From Nocardia lijiangensis NBRC 108240 (GTDB lineage Bacteria; Actinomycetota; Actinomycetes; Mycobacteriales; Mycobacteriaceae): a stretch of 60,965 nucleotides of DNA. The notes under the pieces are model-generated. The model was given only the letters and a program-made list of their open reading frames with translations. It had not been told where the DNA came from and searched no databases. The DNA is taken from the NCBI RefSeq assembly GCF_001613045.1, contig NZ_BDBP01000065.1:1-60965 (forward strand), given 5' to 3'. A program made the position numbers and the translations under genes. Below, piece by piece: positions 34,391-42,574 of this stretch (the first letter of the stretch is position 1; each line of letters begins with the position of its first letter).

Positions 34391-36013
34391 TCAGTGGCCC
34401 TCGTTTTGCATGAGCGCACCCGGTATCGCACGCAACGCGCCGCGGAGCAGATCCGCGTACTCGTCGACATCCGGAACGACCGCCGCGTCGGCGTGAATGG
34501 AGACTGTGACGGTGTCGCCGAGCCCATGCACACCGTGGGTCAGGTGCATGACAGCGCCGAGGGCAGGGAAGCCGCCGGTGCAGCGGACAGGTCCGCCGAA
34601 GACCAGGTCGGCGGGCCCGCGGTCCACGCTGGAGACGACGGTGTGGCCCGCGATGGAGTCGGGCACGGTGTCGATGGGATAGCGGTCGACATCGCGGCGG
34701 AGAATCGGCGCCGGGGTTACGGCGGTTACACGGTCCTGAGCGGTCAGCAGCGGGTGCTCGGCCCGTAGGCGGCGGTCGGCGAGAGCGGCGGCGATCAGGT
34801 CTGCTCGCACCCGCAGATCGGGTTCGTCGGTGAAGAGTTCGATGCCGAGACTCCGGTAGTTGTTGTGCGACAACGCCTTACCTCGATCCGGAAGCGCCAT
34901 CGGCACCTGAGCGGCAAGCCGCTCCACCGGTTCGCCCTGCGCCGCAAGATATTCGGCCAGTGCCACCGACACGGCGGTCAGCACGACAACGGTGATGGTC
35001 CGGCCGGGAACACGCAGCTCCTCGGCCCCGCACACGATCATCCGCGCACAATGGTCGGTAATTCCCCGGGCCCCAACTCTGTTCACCGCGCTCGGCGCGA
35101 ACCCAGGACCGGGCGGCGGCACCTCTCCGGCCTCCGTCAGCCGGGCCATCTCCGTCTGCGCGCGATACGCGCGATACCCGCGCACCGCCGTCAGCACGAC
35201 CCCGGCGGGTAGTTGTACAGCGCCCGACACCGCCGCGCCGAGGCCCGAATGCCGCAGTCGCGCAATCGCCTCGACGGCAGTGCCGAATACCTGGGGCGTT
35301 CCGGTCCATCGCACCGTCCAGGTACCACCGGAACCGCTGTCCCCGCCCGTCACAGATCTTCCGCTGCCGGATCCCGTGCCCTGCCGCACCGCTCCTCCAC
35401 CGGTGGAACCCGGCTCGCTCCGCGCATCCGAATCGCCAACACCTGCGCGACCGGGCACCGCGCCGACTGCCTCCCCCATCGCCCCTCCACCGATGACACC
35501 TGGCTCGCTCCGCGCATCCGAATCGCCAACGCCCGCCCTGCCTGCCCCCTCGGAGAACAACCCCCGCGCGATCGCCGCCGCCCGTCTCCCGTCGGCCAGC
35601 GCATGCGACATCTGCAGCACCACCACGGTGGCGAGTTCGTCGTCCGTGGCCCGCATGGGCGCACCCGCGACGCCGCGGAAGACGTGCAACCGCCACGGGT
35701 GGATCGTGGCGTCGACGCCGGTGGCGAGCAACTCGCCGAGCGTCGTCTCCACCGCGGCCCAGTCCGGGCGGGGCAGCCGGTGTTCGACGAACTGATCGGC
35801 GGTGAACTCACCGGGTACCCAGGACGGGTAGGCGAGGTCGGCGGGTGCCTCGCGAAGCCGGACCCGCAGATCCGGAATGTGGGCGCTGCGGGCCGCCACG
35901 GCGGTGCGCAAGGCATCGGTCGGCGCGCCCGTGTCGGCGAAGCTGTAGAGCAGGAACAGATCGTTTCGGGTGCGGGCGGAGAGCCAGAACATGGTCGCGT
36001 CCTGCGGTGCCAT
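34391..36013 (-). CDS. Wax ester synthase/DGAT-like acyltransferase
   Basis: A 540-residue protein of the WS/DGAT family, which makes storage wax esters or triacylglycerol from acyl-CoA. It begins near MAPQDATMFWLS and carries the active-site motif as SHALADG, with the catalytic His at 137. The usual first His of HHxxxDG is Ser136. The C-terminal half holds the family block PMALPDRGKALSHNNYRSLGIEL and the ending TVSIHADAAVVPD. A Gly/Ser/Arg-rich insert of about 90 residues follows the active-site motif and contains two copies of a 30-residue repeat. The ATG at 36013 is chosen because the frame upstream of it is weak. Catalytic ability is uncertain. Confidence 0.85.
   Translation of the reverse strand: MAPQDATMFWLSARTRNDLFLLYSFADTGAPTDALRTAVAARSAHIPDLRVRLREAPADLAYPSWVPGEFTADQFVEHRLPRPDWAAVETTLGELLATGVDATIHPWRLHVFRGVAGAPMRATDDELATVVVLQMSHALADGRRAAAIARGLFSEGAGRAGVGDSDARSEPGVIGGGAMGEAVGAVPGRAGVGDSDARSEPGSTGGGAVRQGTGSGSGRSVTGGDSGSGGTWTVRWTGTPQVFGTAVEAIARLRHSGLGAAVSGAVQLPAGVVLTAVRGYRAYRAQTEMARLTEAGEVPPPGPGFAPSAVNRVGARGITDHCARMIVCGAEELRVPGRTITVVVLTAVSVALAEYLAAQGEPVERLAAQVPMALPDRGKALSHNNYRSLGIELFTDEPDLRVRADLIAAALADRRLRAEHPLLTAQDRVTAVTPAPILRRDVDRYPIDTVPDSIAGHTVVSSVDRGPADLVFGGPVRCTGGFPALGAVMHLTHGVHGLGDTVTVSIHADAAVVPDVDEYADLLRGALRAIPGALMQNEGH
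35412..35530. repeat. Tandem 90-bp repeat inside the WS/DGAT-like gene
   Basis: A 29-base sequence (GGCTCGCTCCGCGCATCCGA and nine further bases) occurs identically at 35412-35440 and 35502-35530, a period of exactly 90 bases. The protein repeat reads GRAGVGDSDARSEPG. It keeps the frame and adds 30 residues per copy to a linker. Confidence 0.85.
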
Positions 36014-36185
36014 CGAACTCACGCACCGACGATATCGGCTCGAATCCGGGCGCCGACCGGGCAGTGCCGGACACACTTGATGATCTTGGTCCACAAGGGC
36101 TTTCGAAAACTATCGATTCCGCACCGAGATATTGCTACCGTCTGTAGTAGACCCATTCCACTCACGCAGGGACGGGGTGCAGGCG

Positions 36186-37829
36186 ATGACGAATACGCTC
36201 GCACGAACAGTTGGCGAACAGGCTGATGCGGCAGATCAGCGATATCGCGCCGCGGCATTCATGAAGAGGTCGATCAACAAGGTCTTCCCGACCCACTGGT
36301 CGTTCCTACTCGGTGAGATCGCGCTGTACAGCTTCATCATCCTGCTGCTGTCGGGTGTGTATCTCACGCTCTACTTCGACCCGTCGATGGCGCACGTCAC
36401 CTACGACGGGGCCTACCAGCCGCTGCGCGGCGTGGGCATGTCACGGGCCTACGAGACCGCGCTGAACATCTCCTTCGAGGTGCGCGGCGGCCTGTTCGTG
36501 CGTCAGGTCCATCACTGGGCGGCGCTGCTGTTCGCGGCGTCGATCATCGTGCACCTGTTCCGCATCTTCTTCACCGGCGCGTTCCGCAAGCCGCGCGAGG
36601 CGAACTGGGTGCTCGGTTCACTGCTGCTGATCCTGGCGATGTTCGAGGGCTTCTTCGGGTACTCGCTGCCCGACGACCTGCTCTCCGGCACCGGCCTGCG
36701 GGCCGCGTTCTCCGGCATCACGATCTCGATCCCGGTGATCGGCACGTGGATGCACTGGCTGATATTCGGCGGCGACTTCCCGGGCGACATCATCATCCCG
36801 CGCCTCTACGTGACACACGTACTGCTGTTCCCCGGCATCATGCTGGCGCTCATCGCCGCGCACATCGCGCTGGTCTGGTACCAGAAGCACACCCAGTTGC
36901 CCGGACCCGGCCGCACGGAGAACAACGTGGTGGGTGCGCGCATCGTGCCGGTGTTCGCCGCGGATCAGGGCGCGTTCTTCGCCTTCACCCTCGCCGTCGT
37001 GGGCCTCTTGGGCGGACTCTTCCAGATCAACCCGATCTGGAACCTGGGCCCGTACAACCCGTCCCAGGTCTCGGCGGGTTCGCAGCCGGACTTCTACATG
37101 ATGTGGACCGACGGCATGGCGCGCCTGATGCCGCCGTGGGAGATCTACATCGGCAACCACACGGTTCCTGCGGTGTTCTGGGTCGCGGTGATCATGAGCT
37201 TGGTGTTCGTCATGCTGATCACCTACCCCTGGATCGAGAAGCGCCTCACCAAGGATTACGCCGCGCACAATCTGCTACAGCGTCCGCGCGACGTGCCGGT
37301 GCGCACCGCGATCGGCGCCATGGCCATCACGTTCTACGTGGTCCTCACGCTCTCCTGCGTCAACGACATCATCGCCTACAAGTTCGACATCTCGCTGAAC
37401 GCGACCACCTGGATCGGCCGCATCGGCCTCCTCATCGGGCCGCCAGTCGCGTATTTCATCGCCTATCGCCTGTGCCTCGGCCTGCAGCGCAGCGATCGCG
37501 CAGTGCTCGACCACGGTCTGGAGACCGGCGTGATCAAGCGTCTGCCGCACGGTGAGTACATCGAGGTGCACCAGCCGCTCGGCCCGGTCGACGAACACGG
37601 CCATCCGATCCCGCTGGAGTACCAGGGCGCGGCGGTGCCGAAGAAGATGAACCGCCTCGGTTCGGCGGGCAAGCCGGGCACGGGCAGCTTCCTGCGCGCC
37701 GATCCAGTGGCCGAGTCCAACCGCAACCTCGCCATCGAGCGCGAGGAGGAGCACCGGCAGCTGGCGGTGTTGCGGAGCTACCAGGACCGCAACACCGGAA
37801 ATGGACACGGCCACAACGAAACCGAATAG
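36186..37829 (+). CDS. qcrB: Cytochrome bc1 complex cytochrome b subunit, stand-alone copy
   Basis: A 547-residue membrane protein of the actinobacterial QcrB type, which oxidises menaquinol in the bcc-aa3 supercomplex. Haem-ligating His pairs are visible at H109/H123 and H211/H226. The second pair has the b6f-like spacing. The Qo-site motif is PDFYMMWTDG where mitochondria have PEWY. A long C-terminal extension (LPHGEYIEVHQPLGPVDEHG) is typical of actinobacteria. The usual partners qcrC, qcrA and ctaE are absent on both sides, so this is probably a second copy. The ATG at 36186 begins MTNTLARTVGEQ and follows a CAGGGACGGGG region. A divergent WS/DGAT-like gene shares the promoter region. Confidence 0.93.
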   Translation: MTNTLARTVGEQADAADQRYRAAAFMKRSINKVFPTHWSFLLGEIALYSFIILLLSGVYLTLYFDPSMAHVTYDGAYQPLRGVGMSRAYETALNISFEVRGGLFVRQVHHWAALLFAASIIVHLFRIFFTGAFRKPREANWVLGSLLLILAMFEGFFGYSLPDDLLSGTGLRAAFSGITISIPVIGTWMHWLIFGGDFPGDIIIPRLYVTHVLLFPGIMLALIAAHIALVWYQKHTQLPGPGRTENNVVGARIVPVFAADQGAFFAFTLAVVGLLGGLFQINPIWNLGPYNPSQVSAGSQPDFYMMWTDGMARLMPPWEIYIGNHTVPAVFWVAVIMSLVFVMLITYPWIEKRLTKDYAAHNLLQRPRDVPVRTAIGAMAITFYVVLTLSCVNDIIAYKFDISLNATTWIGRIGLLIGPPVAYFIAYRLCLGLQRSDRAVLDHGLETGVIKRLPHGEYIEVHQPLGPVDEHGHPIPLEYQGAAVPKKMNRLGSAGKPGTGSFLRADPVAESNRNLAIEREEEHRQLAVLRSYQDRNTGNGHGHNETE

Positions 37830-37855
37830 CCGGCGACCGAAATCGGACGCGCGAA

Positions 37856-37883
37856 GGCCCCGAGCCTGCCTCGACCCGGGGCC
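37856..37883. terminator. Hairpin terminator after qcrB
   Basis: GGCCCCG (37856-37862) pairs with CGGGGCC (37877-37883). It lies between qcrB and the converging DUF397 gene. Confidence 0.65.
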
Positions 37884-37911
37884 CGTGCTGACAGCTCGTC
37901 GGACCTCACAT

Positions 37912-38121
37912 TCAGGCCTTGTCGAACTCCCCCGCCGATACTCCGCTCAGGAATGCGTCCCATTCGCCCGGGGTGAATGCCAAGACCGGACCGCTGCCCT
38001 TGTCCTTGGTGTCGCGGACCGCCACATTGCCGCCGCCGAGAAATGCCACTTCCACGCAGTTTCCGTCTGGGCCACTGTATGTGCTCTTACGCCACACAGC
38101 TCCCGTCAAATCAACTTCCAC
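37912..38121 (-). CDS. DUF397 domain protein
   Basis: A 69-residue protein with the DUF397 signature WRKSTYSGPDGNCVEVA and a C-terminal FTPGEWDAFLSGV. These small actinobacterial proteins usually sit next to a XRE-family regulator (BldB/WhiJ-like systems) and influence development. Here no such regulator is adjacent, so it is an orphan whose partner must be elsewhere. Confidence 0.88.
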   Translation of the reverse strand: MEVDLTGAVWRKSTYSGPDGNCVEVAFLGGGNVAVRDTKDKGSGPVLAFTPGEWDAFLSGVSAGEFDKA

Positions 38122-38524
38122 GGCACTAGCTCCTTTGCTGCGTCGAGAACGAGAATATTTTCTACTGAGTTCGTTCTAACTAGCTCCGGCATCCGGCGGG
38201 AAGGCCGAATACCGTGGTGCGCCTGGTGATAGCGCGCAGCTGTCCAGACGCGCGCTATCGCACTGATAGTTCGGGTGAATGCACCCCCGGGGTTGTCCCC
38301 GCGCGCTAAACCCTAGCAGGTTCGACGAGGGATTTGCCGGTCTCTTGCCGGTCGAACCAACGCATTTGCCAAGCTTGCGAAGTCGATATGTTGCGGGGAC
38401 ATTGCCAGTCCTCGGCTTTCCCGCGAATAGGCGAGGAAAGCAAACATTTGTACCAGTGTGATTGGTCTGTGATCCGTCTACGAAAGCCGCTCCGGGCGGA
38501 CCTCGCGCGCCCGGCCTGGACACG
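38122..38524. other. Intergenic region of about 400 bases
   Basis: Holds the promoter of the DUF397 gene and one inverted repeat (38228-38259). Open frames on both strands here are not convincing. Base composition is slightly less GC-rich than in the neighbouring genes. Confidence 0.5.
38228..38259. repeat. Perfect 10-bp inverted repeat
   Basis: GATAGCGCGC (38228-38237) and GCGCGCTATC (38250-38259) with a 12-base loop, about 110 bases upstream of the DUF397 start. It could be a hairpin or a protein-binding site. No U-tract follows. Confidence 0.6.
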
Positions 38525-39088
38525 ATGTGGATCATGGATCTTATGGTCGAACGCCACCGCGACGAGGCAGGTCGCGCCCGCAACCCCCGCCCACGAGACC
38601 GCTTCGGCCGCCCGCTACCGATCGGTAGCGCGGGCGTGCCGAGAATTCCGGACGATCTGAATCTCCCACCCCAGCAAACACTTACCCTCGCCCAGCAACT
38701 CCTGGACGACGGTCTGGCCTTCAATGCACATGAGGTATTGGAGGCCGCGTGGAAGAACGGACCGTTCGCCGAAAGGATGCTGTGGCAGGGGCTCGCGCAA
38801 TACGCGGTCGGTCTGACACACATACAACGCGGTAATCCGAAGGGAGCCCGCACTCTGCTCAGTCGTGCGGTGGGACGGTTGCGGGCCTACCAGCCAGGCG
38901 ATAGCGGCAATTCGGGCGACGATAGTCACGACCACGGGACGGGCAACTCGACAGAACCCAGGAACCGCACGCTGCCCTATGACATCGACGGCGCCGGGCT
39001 GATCGCGCGCGCCGAAACGCTGCTCGCCGCGCTGGACACCGGCGCCACGATCACCGAGGACGATCTCAAGCCGCGACTGCGCGTCTGA
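38525..39088 (+). CDS. DUF309 domain protein
   Basis: A protein of about 187 residues with the DUF309 signature: FNAHEVLEAAWKNGPFAER and LWQGLAQYAVGLTHIQRGNPKGA, helices that form a conserved HxxxE-containing bundle. The function of the family is unknown. A His/Asp/Gly-rich insert (residues about 125-145) interrupts the C-terminal part. The start is uncertain: ATGs at 38525, 38534 and 38543 are all possible and none has a strong ribosome site. It is followed by gluQ after 26 bases, so the two may be co-transcribed. Confidence 0.8.
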   Translation: MWIMDLMVERHRDEAGRARNPRPRDRFGRPLPIGSAGVPRIPDDLNLPPQQTLTLAQQLLDDGLAFNAHEVLEAAWKNGPFAERMLWQGLAQYAVGLTHIQRGNPKGARTLLSRAVGRLRAYQPGDSGNSGDDSHDHGTGNSTEPRNRTLPYDIDGAGLIARAETLLAALDTGATITEDDLKPRLRV

Positions 39089-39114
39089 TCGGGACGGCAA
39101 CGCGCACGCCTACC

Positions 39115-40062
39115 ATGGCAGTCGTGCCCGCCGCCCATCCCGACCACCTCGCCCGAGGCGCGGGCCGCTATGCGCCGAGCCCCTCGGGCGACTTGCACCT
39201 GGGCAACCTGCGCACGGCGCTGCTGGCCTGGCTGTTCGCGAGATCGACCGGGCGGCGGTTCCTGCTGCGGATCGATGACCTCGATCGGGTGCGTCCGGGC
39301 GCGGAGGAACGCCAGCTCGCCGACCTGAAGGCCATCGGCCTGGACTGGGACGGCCCGGTGGTGCGCCAGTCCGAGCGGCTGTCGCACTACGACGCCGCCA
39401 TCGAGCGACTCACCGCCGCCGGCCTGACCTACGAGTGTTATTGCACCCGAAGGGAAGTCCAGCAGGCCGCGACCGCCCCACACGGACCGATGGGCGCGTA
39501 TCCGGGTATCTGCCGCACGCTGAGCGCCGAGGGCCGCGCGCGGCGCCGCGCCGAGGGCAGGCCCGCCGCGCTGCGCCTGCGCGCCACGGCCGCCGAGTTC
39601 GAGATCGTCGACGACCTGCACGGCCGCTATCGGGGACCGGTCGACGACGTGGTGCTGCGCCGCGGCGACGGCACGCCCGCGTACAACCTCACGGTGGTGG
39701 TCGACGACGCCGAGCAGGGCATCGACCAAGTGGTGCGCGGTGACGACCTGCTGCCCTCCACTCCGCGCCAGGCCTATCTGGCGAGCCTGCTCGAATTGCC
39801 TGCCCCGCGCTACGCGCATGTGCCGCTTGTGCTCAACGAGAACGGTCAGCGGCTGGCCAAACGCGACGGCGCGGTGACCCTCGCCGACCGACTCGCCCTC
39901 GGCAACACGCCCGAGCAGGTAGTGAGCTTGCTCGCGGACTCGCTCGGCTACGCCGCGAGCACCCCGTCGCAGCTCCTCGAACATTTCGATCCGGCCCGAC
40001 TGCCGCGGGAACCCTGGATCCTGGCCACCGACGGGTTGTTGCAACCCAGTGGGTGTCCGTAA
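39115..40062 (+). CDS. gluQ: Glutamyl-Q tRNA(Asp) synthetase
   Basis: A 315-residue paralogue of glutamyl-tRNA synthetase lacking the anticodon-binding half. It attaches glutamate to queuosine at position 34 of tRNA(Asp). Visible are the class I signatures HLGN (in PSPSGDLHLGNLRTAL) and the KMSKS equivalent LAKRDG. The GluQ zinc-site region CYCTRREV...YPGICR is also present. The length fits GluQ rather than full GltX. A YhhQ-type transporter and tgt lie 2-4 kb away, so the organism probably makes queuosine-modified tRNA. Confidence 0.9.
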   Translation: MAVVPAAHPDHLARGAGRYAPSPSGDLHLGNLRTALLAWLFARSTGRRFLLRIDDLDRVRPGAEERQLADLKAIGLDWDGPVVRQSERLSHYDAAIERLTAAGLTYECYCTRREVQQAATAPHGPMGAYPGICRTLSAEGRARRRAEGRPAALRLRATAAEFEIVDDLHGRYRGPVDDVVLRRGDGTPAYNLTVVVDDAEQGIDQVVRGDDLLPSTPRQAYLASLLELPAPRYAHVPLVLNENGQRLAKRDGAVTLADRLALGNTPEQVVSLLADSLGYAASTPSQLLEHFDPARLPREPWILATDGLLQPSGCP

Positions 40063-40108
40063 CGTACCGAATCGACCACTGATCAATCGATCACCACGAG
40101 GACACAGC

Positions 40109-40867
40109 ATGACGAGCGGTGGGTACGACCCCAACCAGAATCCCCAGGGCGGGTACGGCCAGCCGTACCCGCAAGGACAGCCGCAGTACGGCCAGCAGCC
40201 CCAATACGGGCAGCAGCAGCCGCAATACGGGCAGGACCCCTACGGGCAGCAGCAGCCACAGCAGTACGGCCAGCAGCAGCCGCAGTACGGTCAGCAGCCC
40301 CAGTACGGCCAGGACCCCTACGGCCAGCAGCCGCAGCAGCAGTACGGCCAGCAGCCGCAGTACAACCAGGATCCGTACGGCCAGCCGCAGTACGCGCAGC
40401 AGCAGGGCTACGGGGCCGGCGGTTTCGGCGGCGCGCAGCCCGGTGAACTGTGGCCGCGCTTCGCCGCGCGCCTGATCGACAGCCTCATCGCGGGTATCCC
40501 GGCGGGCATCATCACCCTCTTCCTGGGGGCGGCGATCGGCGGCGGCTTCGTCGCCAACATCGTCACCACCGCGGTGTCCGGCATCTTGGTACTGGGCTAC
40601 TTCGTGGGCATGGAGACCACGCAGGGCGCGACACTCGGCAAGAAGATCCTCGGCCTGCGAGTGGTCGCACCCGGCGGCGCGGCAAAGATCGACCCGGTGA
40701 CCTCGCTCAAGCGCAACGTCTTCCTCGCGGCGAACGCGGTCTACTGCCTGGGCAACCTGGTCGCGTTCGGTCTCGGCATCTACATCGCCGTCACCATCGA
40801 GCAGGACCCGAACAAGCAGGGCTGGCACGACAAGTTCGCGGGCGGCACCCAGGTCGTCAAGGGCTGA
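40109..40867 (+). CDS. RDD-family membrane protein with Gln/Tyr repeat N-terminus
   Basis: A 252-residue protein. Residues 5-110 are a low-complexity array of PQYGQQ and QDPYGQQ units, prion-like in composition. The C-terminal half is an RDD domain with three membrane helices: LWPRFAARLIDSLI, then a hairpin, then TLGKKILGLRVV. RDD proteins are small membrane proteins of mostly unknown function, some linked to ion exchange. The ATG at 40109 follows ACGAGGA. A strong terminator follows the gene. DNA repeats within the array could change length by slippage. Confidence 0.88.
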   Translation: MTSGGYDPNQNPQGGYGQPYPQGQPQYGQQPQYGQQQPQYGQDPYGQQQPQQYGQQQPQYGQQPQYGQDPYGQQPQQQYGQQPQYNQDPYGQPQYAQQQGYGAGGFGGAQPGELWPRFAARLIDSLIAGIPAGIITLFLGAAIGGGFVANIVTTAVSGILVLGYFVGMETTQGATLGKKILGLRVVAPGGAAKIDPVTSLKRNVFLAANAVYCLGNLVAFGLGIYIAVTIEQDPNKQGWHDKFAGGTQVVKG

Positions 40868-40884
40868 TTCACCCGAACAAGCAT

Positions 40885-40918
40885 CGAGGGGCGCTCCCGG
40901 AAACGGGAGCGCCCCTCG
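40885..40918. terminator. Perfect hairpin terminator
   Basis: CGAGGGGCGCTCCCG (40885-40899) pairs with CGGGAGCGCCCCTCG (40904-40918), with loop GAAA, between converging RDD and DUF4190 genes. Confidence 0.9.
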
Positions 40919-40966
40919 GTCGTTCGTGCAAGAGCCGGGGTCGCTTTCGCGACGAATCGCCTCGGC

Positions 40967-41524
40967 TCAGACCCCGGCGACGATGCCGATGATGTTGAGC
41001 ACCCAATACAGAATGCCGAGCACGATGCCGCCCACACCGACCCATACGCCGGCCTGAGCCATGCCCTTGCCTTCGTAATTACCGGACTGCTTCATCTGAT
41101 TCAGCGCGACGACGCCGAGCACCAAGCCGATGATGCTGGGCAGCAGGAAGCAGCAGGACGCGACGCCCGCGATGGAGACGATCATCGCGGCGATGGCCAG
41201 ACCGTTGGACCCCTGCCCCTGCGGCGCGCCGTACGGCTGGTAGCCCTGTGGGTAACCGTAATTCGGCTGCTGCGGATAGGGCGCAGGCCCCGACTGGTAC
41301 GGCGACCCGGCCGCGGGCTGCTGATAGTTCGGGTACTGCGGCTGCTGCGGGTACTGCGGCTGCGAGGGCGGCGGCTGCTGCGGGTACTGCGGAGCGGAGG
41401 GGTACCCGGACGGTTCGGAGTTCGGATACTGCGGCACCGAGCCCTGGGCGCCCGAGTCCGGCGACACGCCTTGGCCGCCGTACTGCTTCCACCACTCGTC
41501 GGAGGAGTCGCCAGGATTCGTCAT
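40967..41524 (-). CDS. DUF4190 membrane protein with Pro/Gln/Tyr-rich N-terminus
   Basis: A 185-residue protein. The first 100 residues are rich in Pro, Gln, Tyr and Ser (PQYPQQP repeats). The C-terminal DUF4190 domain has two membrane helices with SNGLAIAAMIVSIAGVASCC and VLGVVALNQMKQSG. Function unknown. Its composition and convergent position mirror the neighbouring RDD gene, so both may belong to a set of low-complexity-tailed envelope proteins. The ATG at 41524 (MTNPGDSSDEWW) is the natural start. Confidence 0.85.
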   Translation of the reverse strand: MTNPGDSSDEWWKQYGGQGVSPDSGAQGSVPQYPNSEPSGYPSAPQYPQQPPPSQPQYPQQPQYPNYQQPAAGSPYQSGPAPYPQQPNYGYPQGYQPYGAPQGQGSNGLAIAAMIVSIAGVASCCFLLPSIIGLVLGVVALNQMKQSGNYEGKGMAQAGVWVGVGGIVLGILYWVLNIIGIVAGV

Positions 41525-41724
41525 GAGTACAGCGTAATAGGCGCGACCGGACACGGTCCGCCCGAATACGCGGCGAATGGGATGTACACGCAAGAGGCGC
41601 AGCCGGACTCGGCTCCGGTTCGGTACGCACGGGCGGCCGCGAAGCGACGGTGCAGGCGAGAAGAGAGCACCCGCCGAGGGCGACCGGCCCACGCGAGCCG
41701 GGCCGACCTGGGAAGATGATGCCC

Positions 41725-42498
41725 GTGAGTGATGTGCACAAAACCGAAGAACACGAAGAGTCTGGACGCCCCGCGCCGGACCACGCGGCATTTGCCCAGG
41801 TCGCGCGGGGGTACTACACACCGATCGTCGCGCTGTTCACCGCGACGCTGATCATCTCGAATATCTGCGCCACCAAGGGCGTCGAATTCTTCCGCGACGA
41901 ATCGGTGACGGTGGGACCGTTCCAGATCCTGCCGATCGTCACCGACGGCGCGTTCTTCCTCTTTCCCCTGGCCTACATCCTCGGCGACGTGCTGAGCGAG
42001 GTCTACGGCTTCCGCGCCACCCGGCGCGCCATCTACTACGGCTTCGGCGCCCTGGTGCTGACCGTGCTGTGCTTCGCCGTCGTGCTGCGCCTGCCCGCCG
42101 CGGGCTTCTACGAGAACCAGGAGGCGCTGCGCTCCATCATCGGTCCGGTGCCGCGGCTCGTGATCGCAGGTCTCGCCGGATACCTCGTCGGCCAGCTGCT
42201 GAATTCCGCGACGCTGGTGCTGATCAAGGAACGCACCAAGGAGAAGTACCTGTGGGCCAGGCTGATCGGCTCCACCGTGGTCGGCGAATTCGCCGACACC
42301 CTGATCTTCTGCTCGATCGCCGCGGCGGCCATCGGCATCGAAACCTGGCAGCAGTTCGTGAATTACGTGATCGTCGGCTTCCTGTGGAAGACGCTGGTCG
42401 AGGTGCTCGTCATGCCGATCACGTACCGGGTGATCGCGCTGCTGAAGAAGCACGAACCCGCTTACGCGCCACTCTCGGTCGACCCGCTACACGCTTAG
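41725..42498 (+). CDS. yhhQ: Queuosine-precursor transporter, YhhQ family
   Basis: A 257-residue membrane protein with six or seven helices and the COG1738 signatures FTATLIISNICATKG, LPIVTDGAFFLFPLAYILGDVLSEVYGFRATRRAI and TLIFCSIAAAA. YhhQ proteins import queuine or its precursors preQ0 and preQ1. The GTG at 41725 is chosen because GGGAAG lies ten bases upstream. ATGs at 41716 and 41719 are alternatives. It converges with tgt, which uses the imported base. No de novo queuosine genes (queCDEF) are in the window, so salvage is likely. Confidence 0.88.
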   Translation: MSDVHKTEEHEESGRPAPDHAAFAQVARGYYTPIVALFTATLIISNICATKGVEFFRDESVTVGPFQILPIVTDGAFFLFPLAYILGDVLSEVYGFRATRRAIYYGFGALVLTVLCFAVVLRLPAAGFYENQEALRSIIGPVPRLVIAGLAGYLVGQLLNSATLVLIKERTKEKYLWARLIGSTVVGEFADTLIFCSIAAAAIGIETWQQFVNYVIVGFLWKTLVEVLVMPITYRVIALLKKHEPAYAPLSVDPLHA

Positions 42499-42574
42499 TA
42501 CGCGGCCCGGAGCGGTCCGTCCTCGGCGGCGGTATGCCTCGAGGGCGGGCCGGGACCAAAGCATGCGCTGGGCG

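Noticed and set aside
38176..38853. A 225-codon minus-strand frame in the region before the DUF309 gene
   Set aside because: No ribosome site, no domain, and it overlaps the real DUF309 gene antisense.
40150..40420. Short repeated DNA units resembling a CRISPR array
   Set aside because: The repeats encode PQYGQQ units in frame inside the RDD gene, have no unique spacers of constant length and no cas genes nearby.
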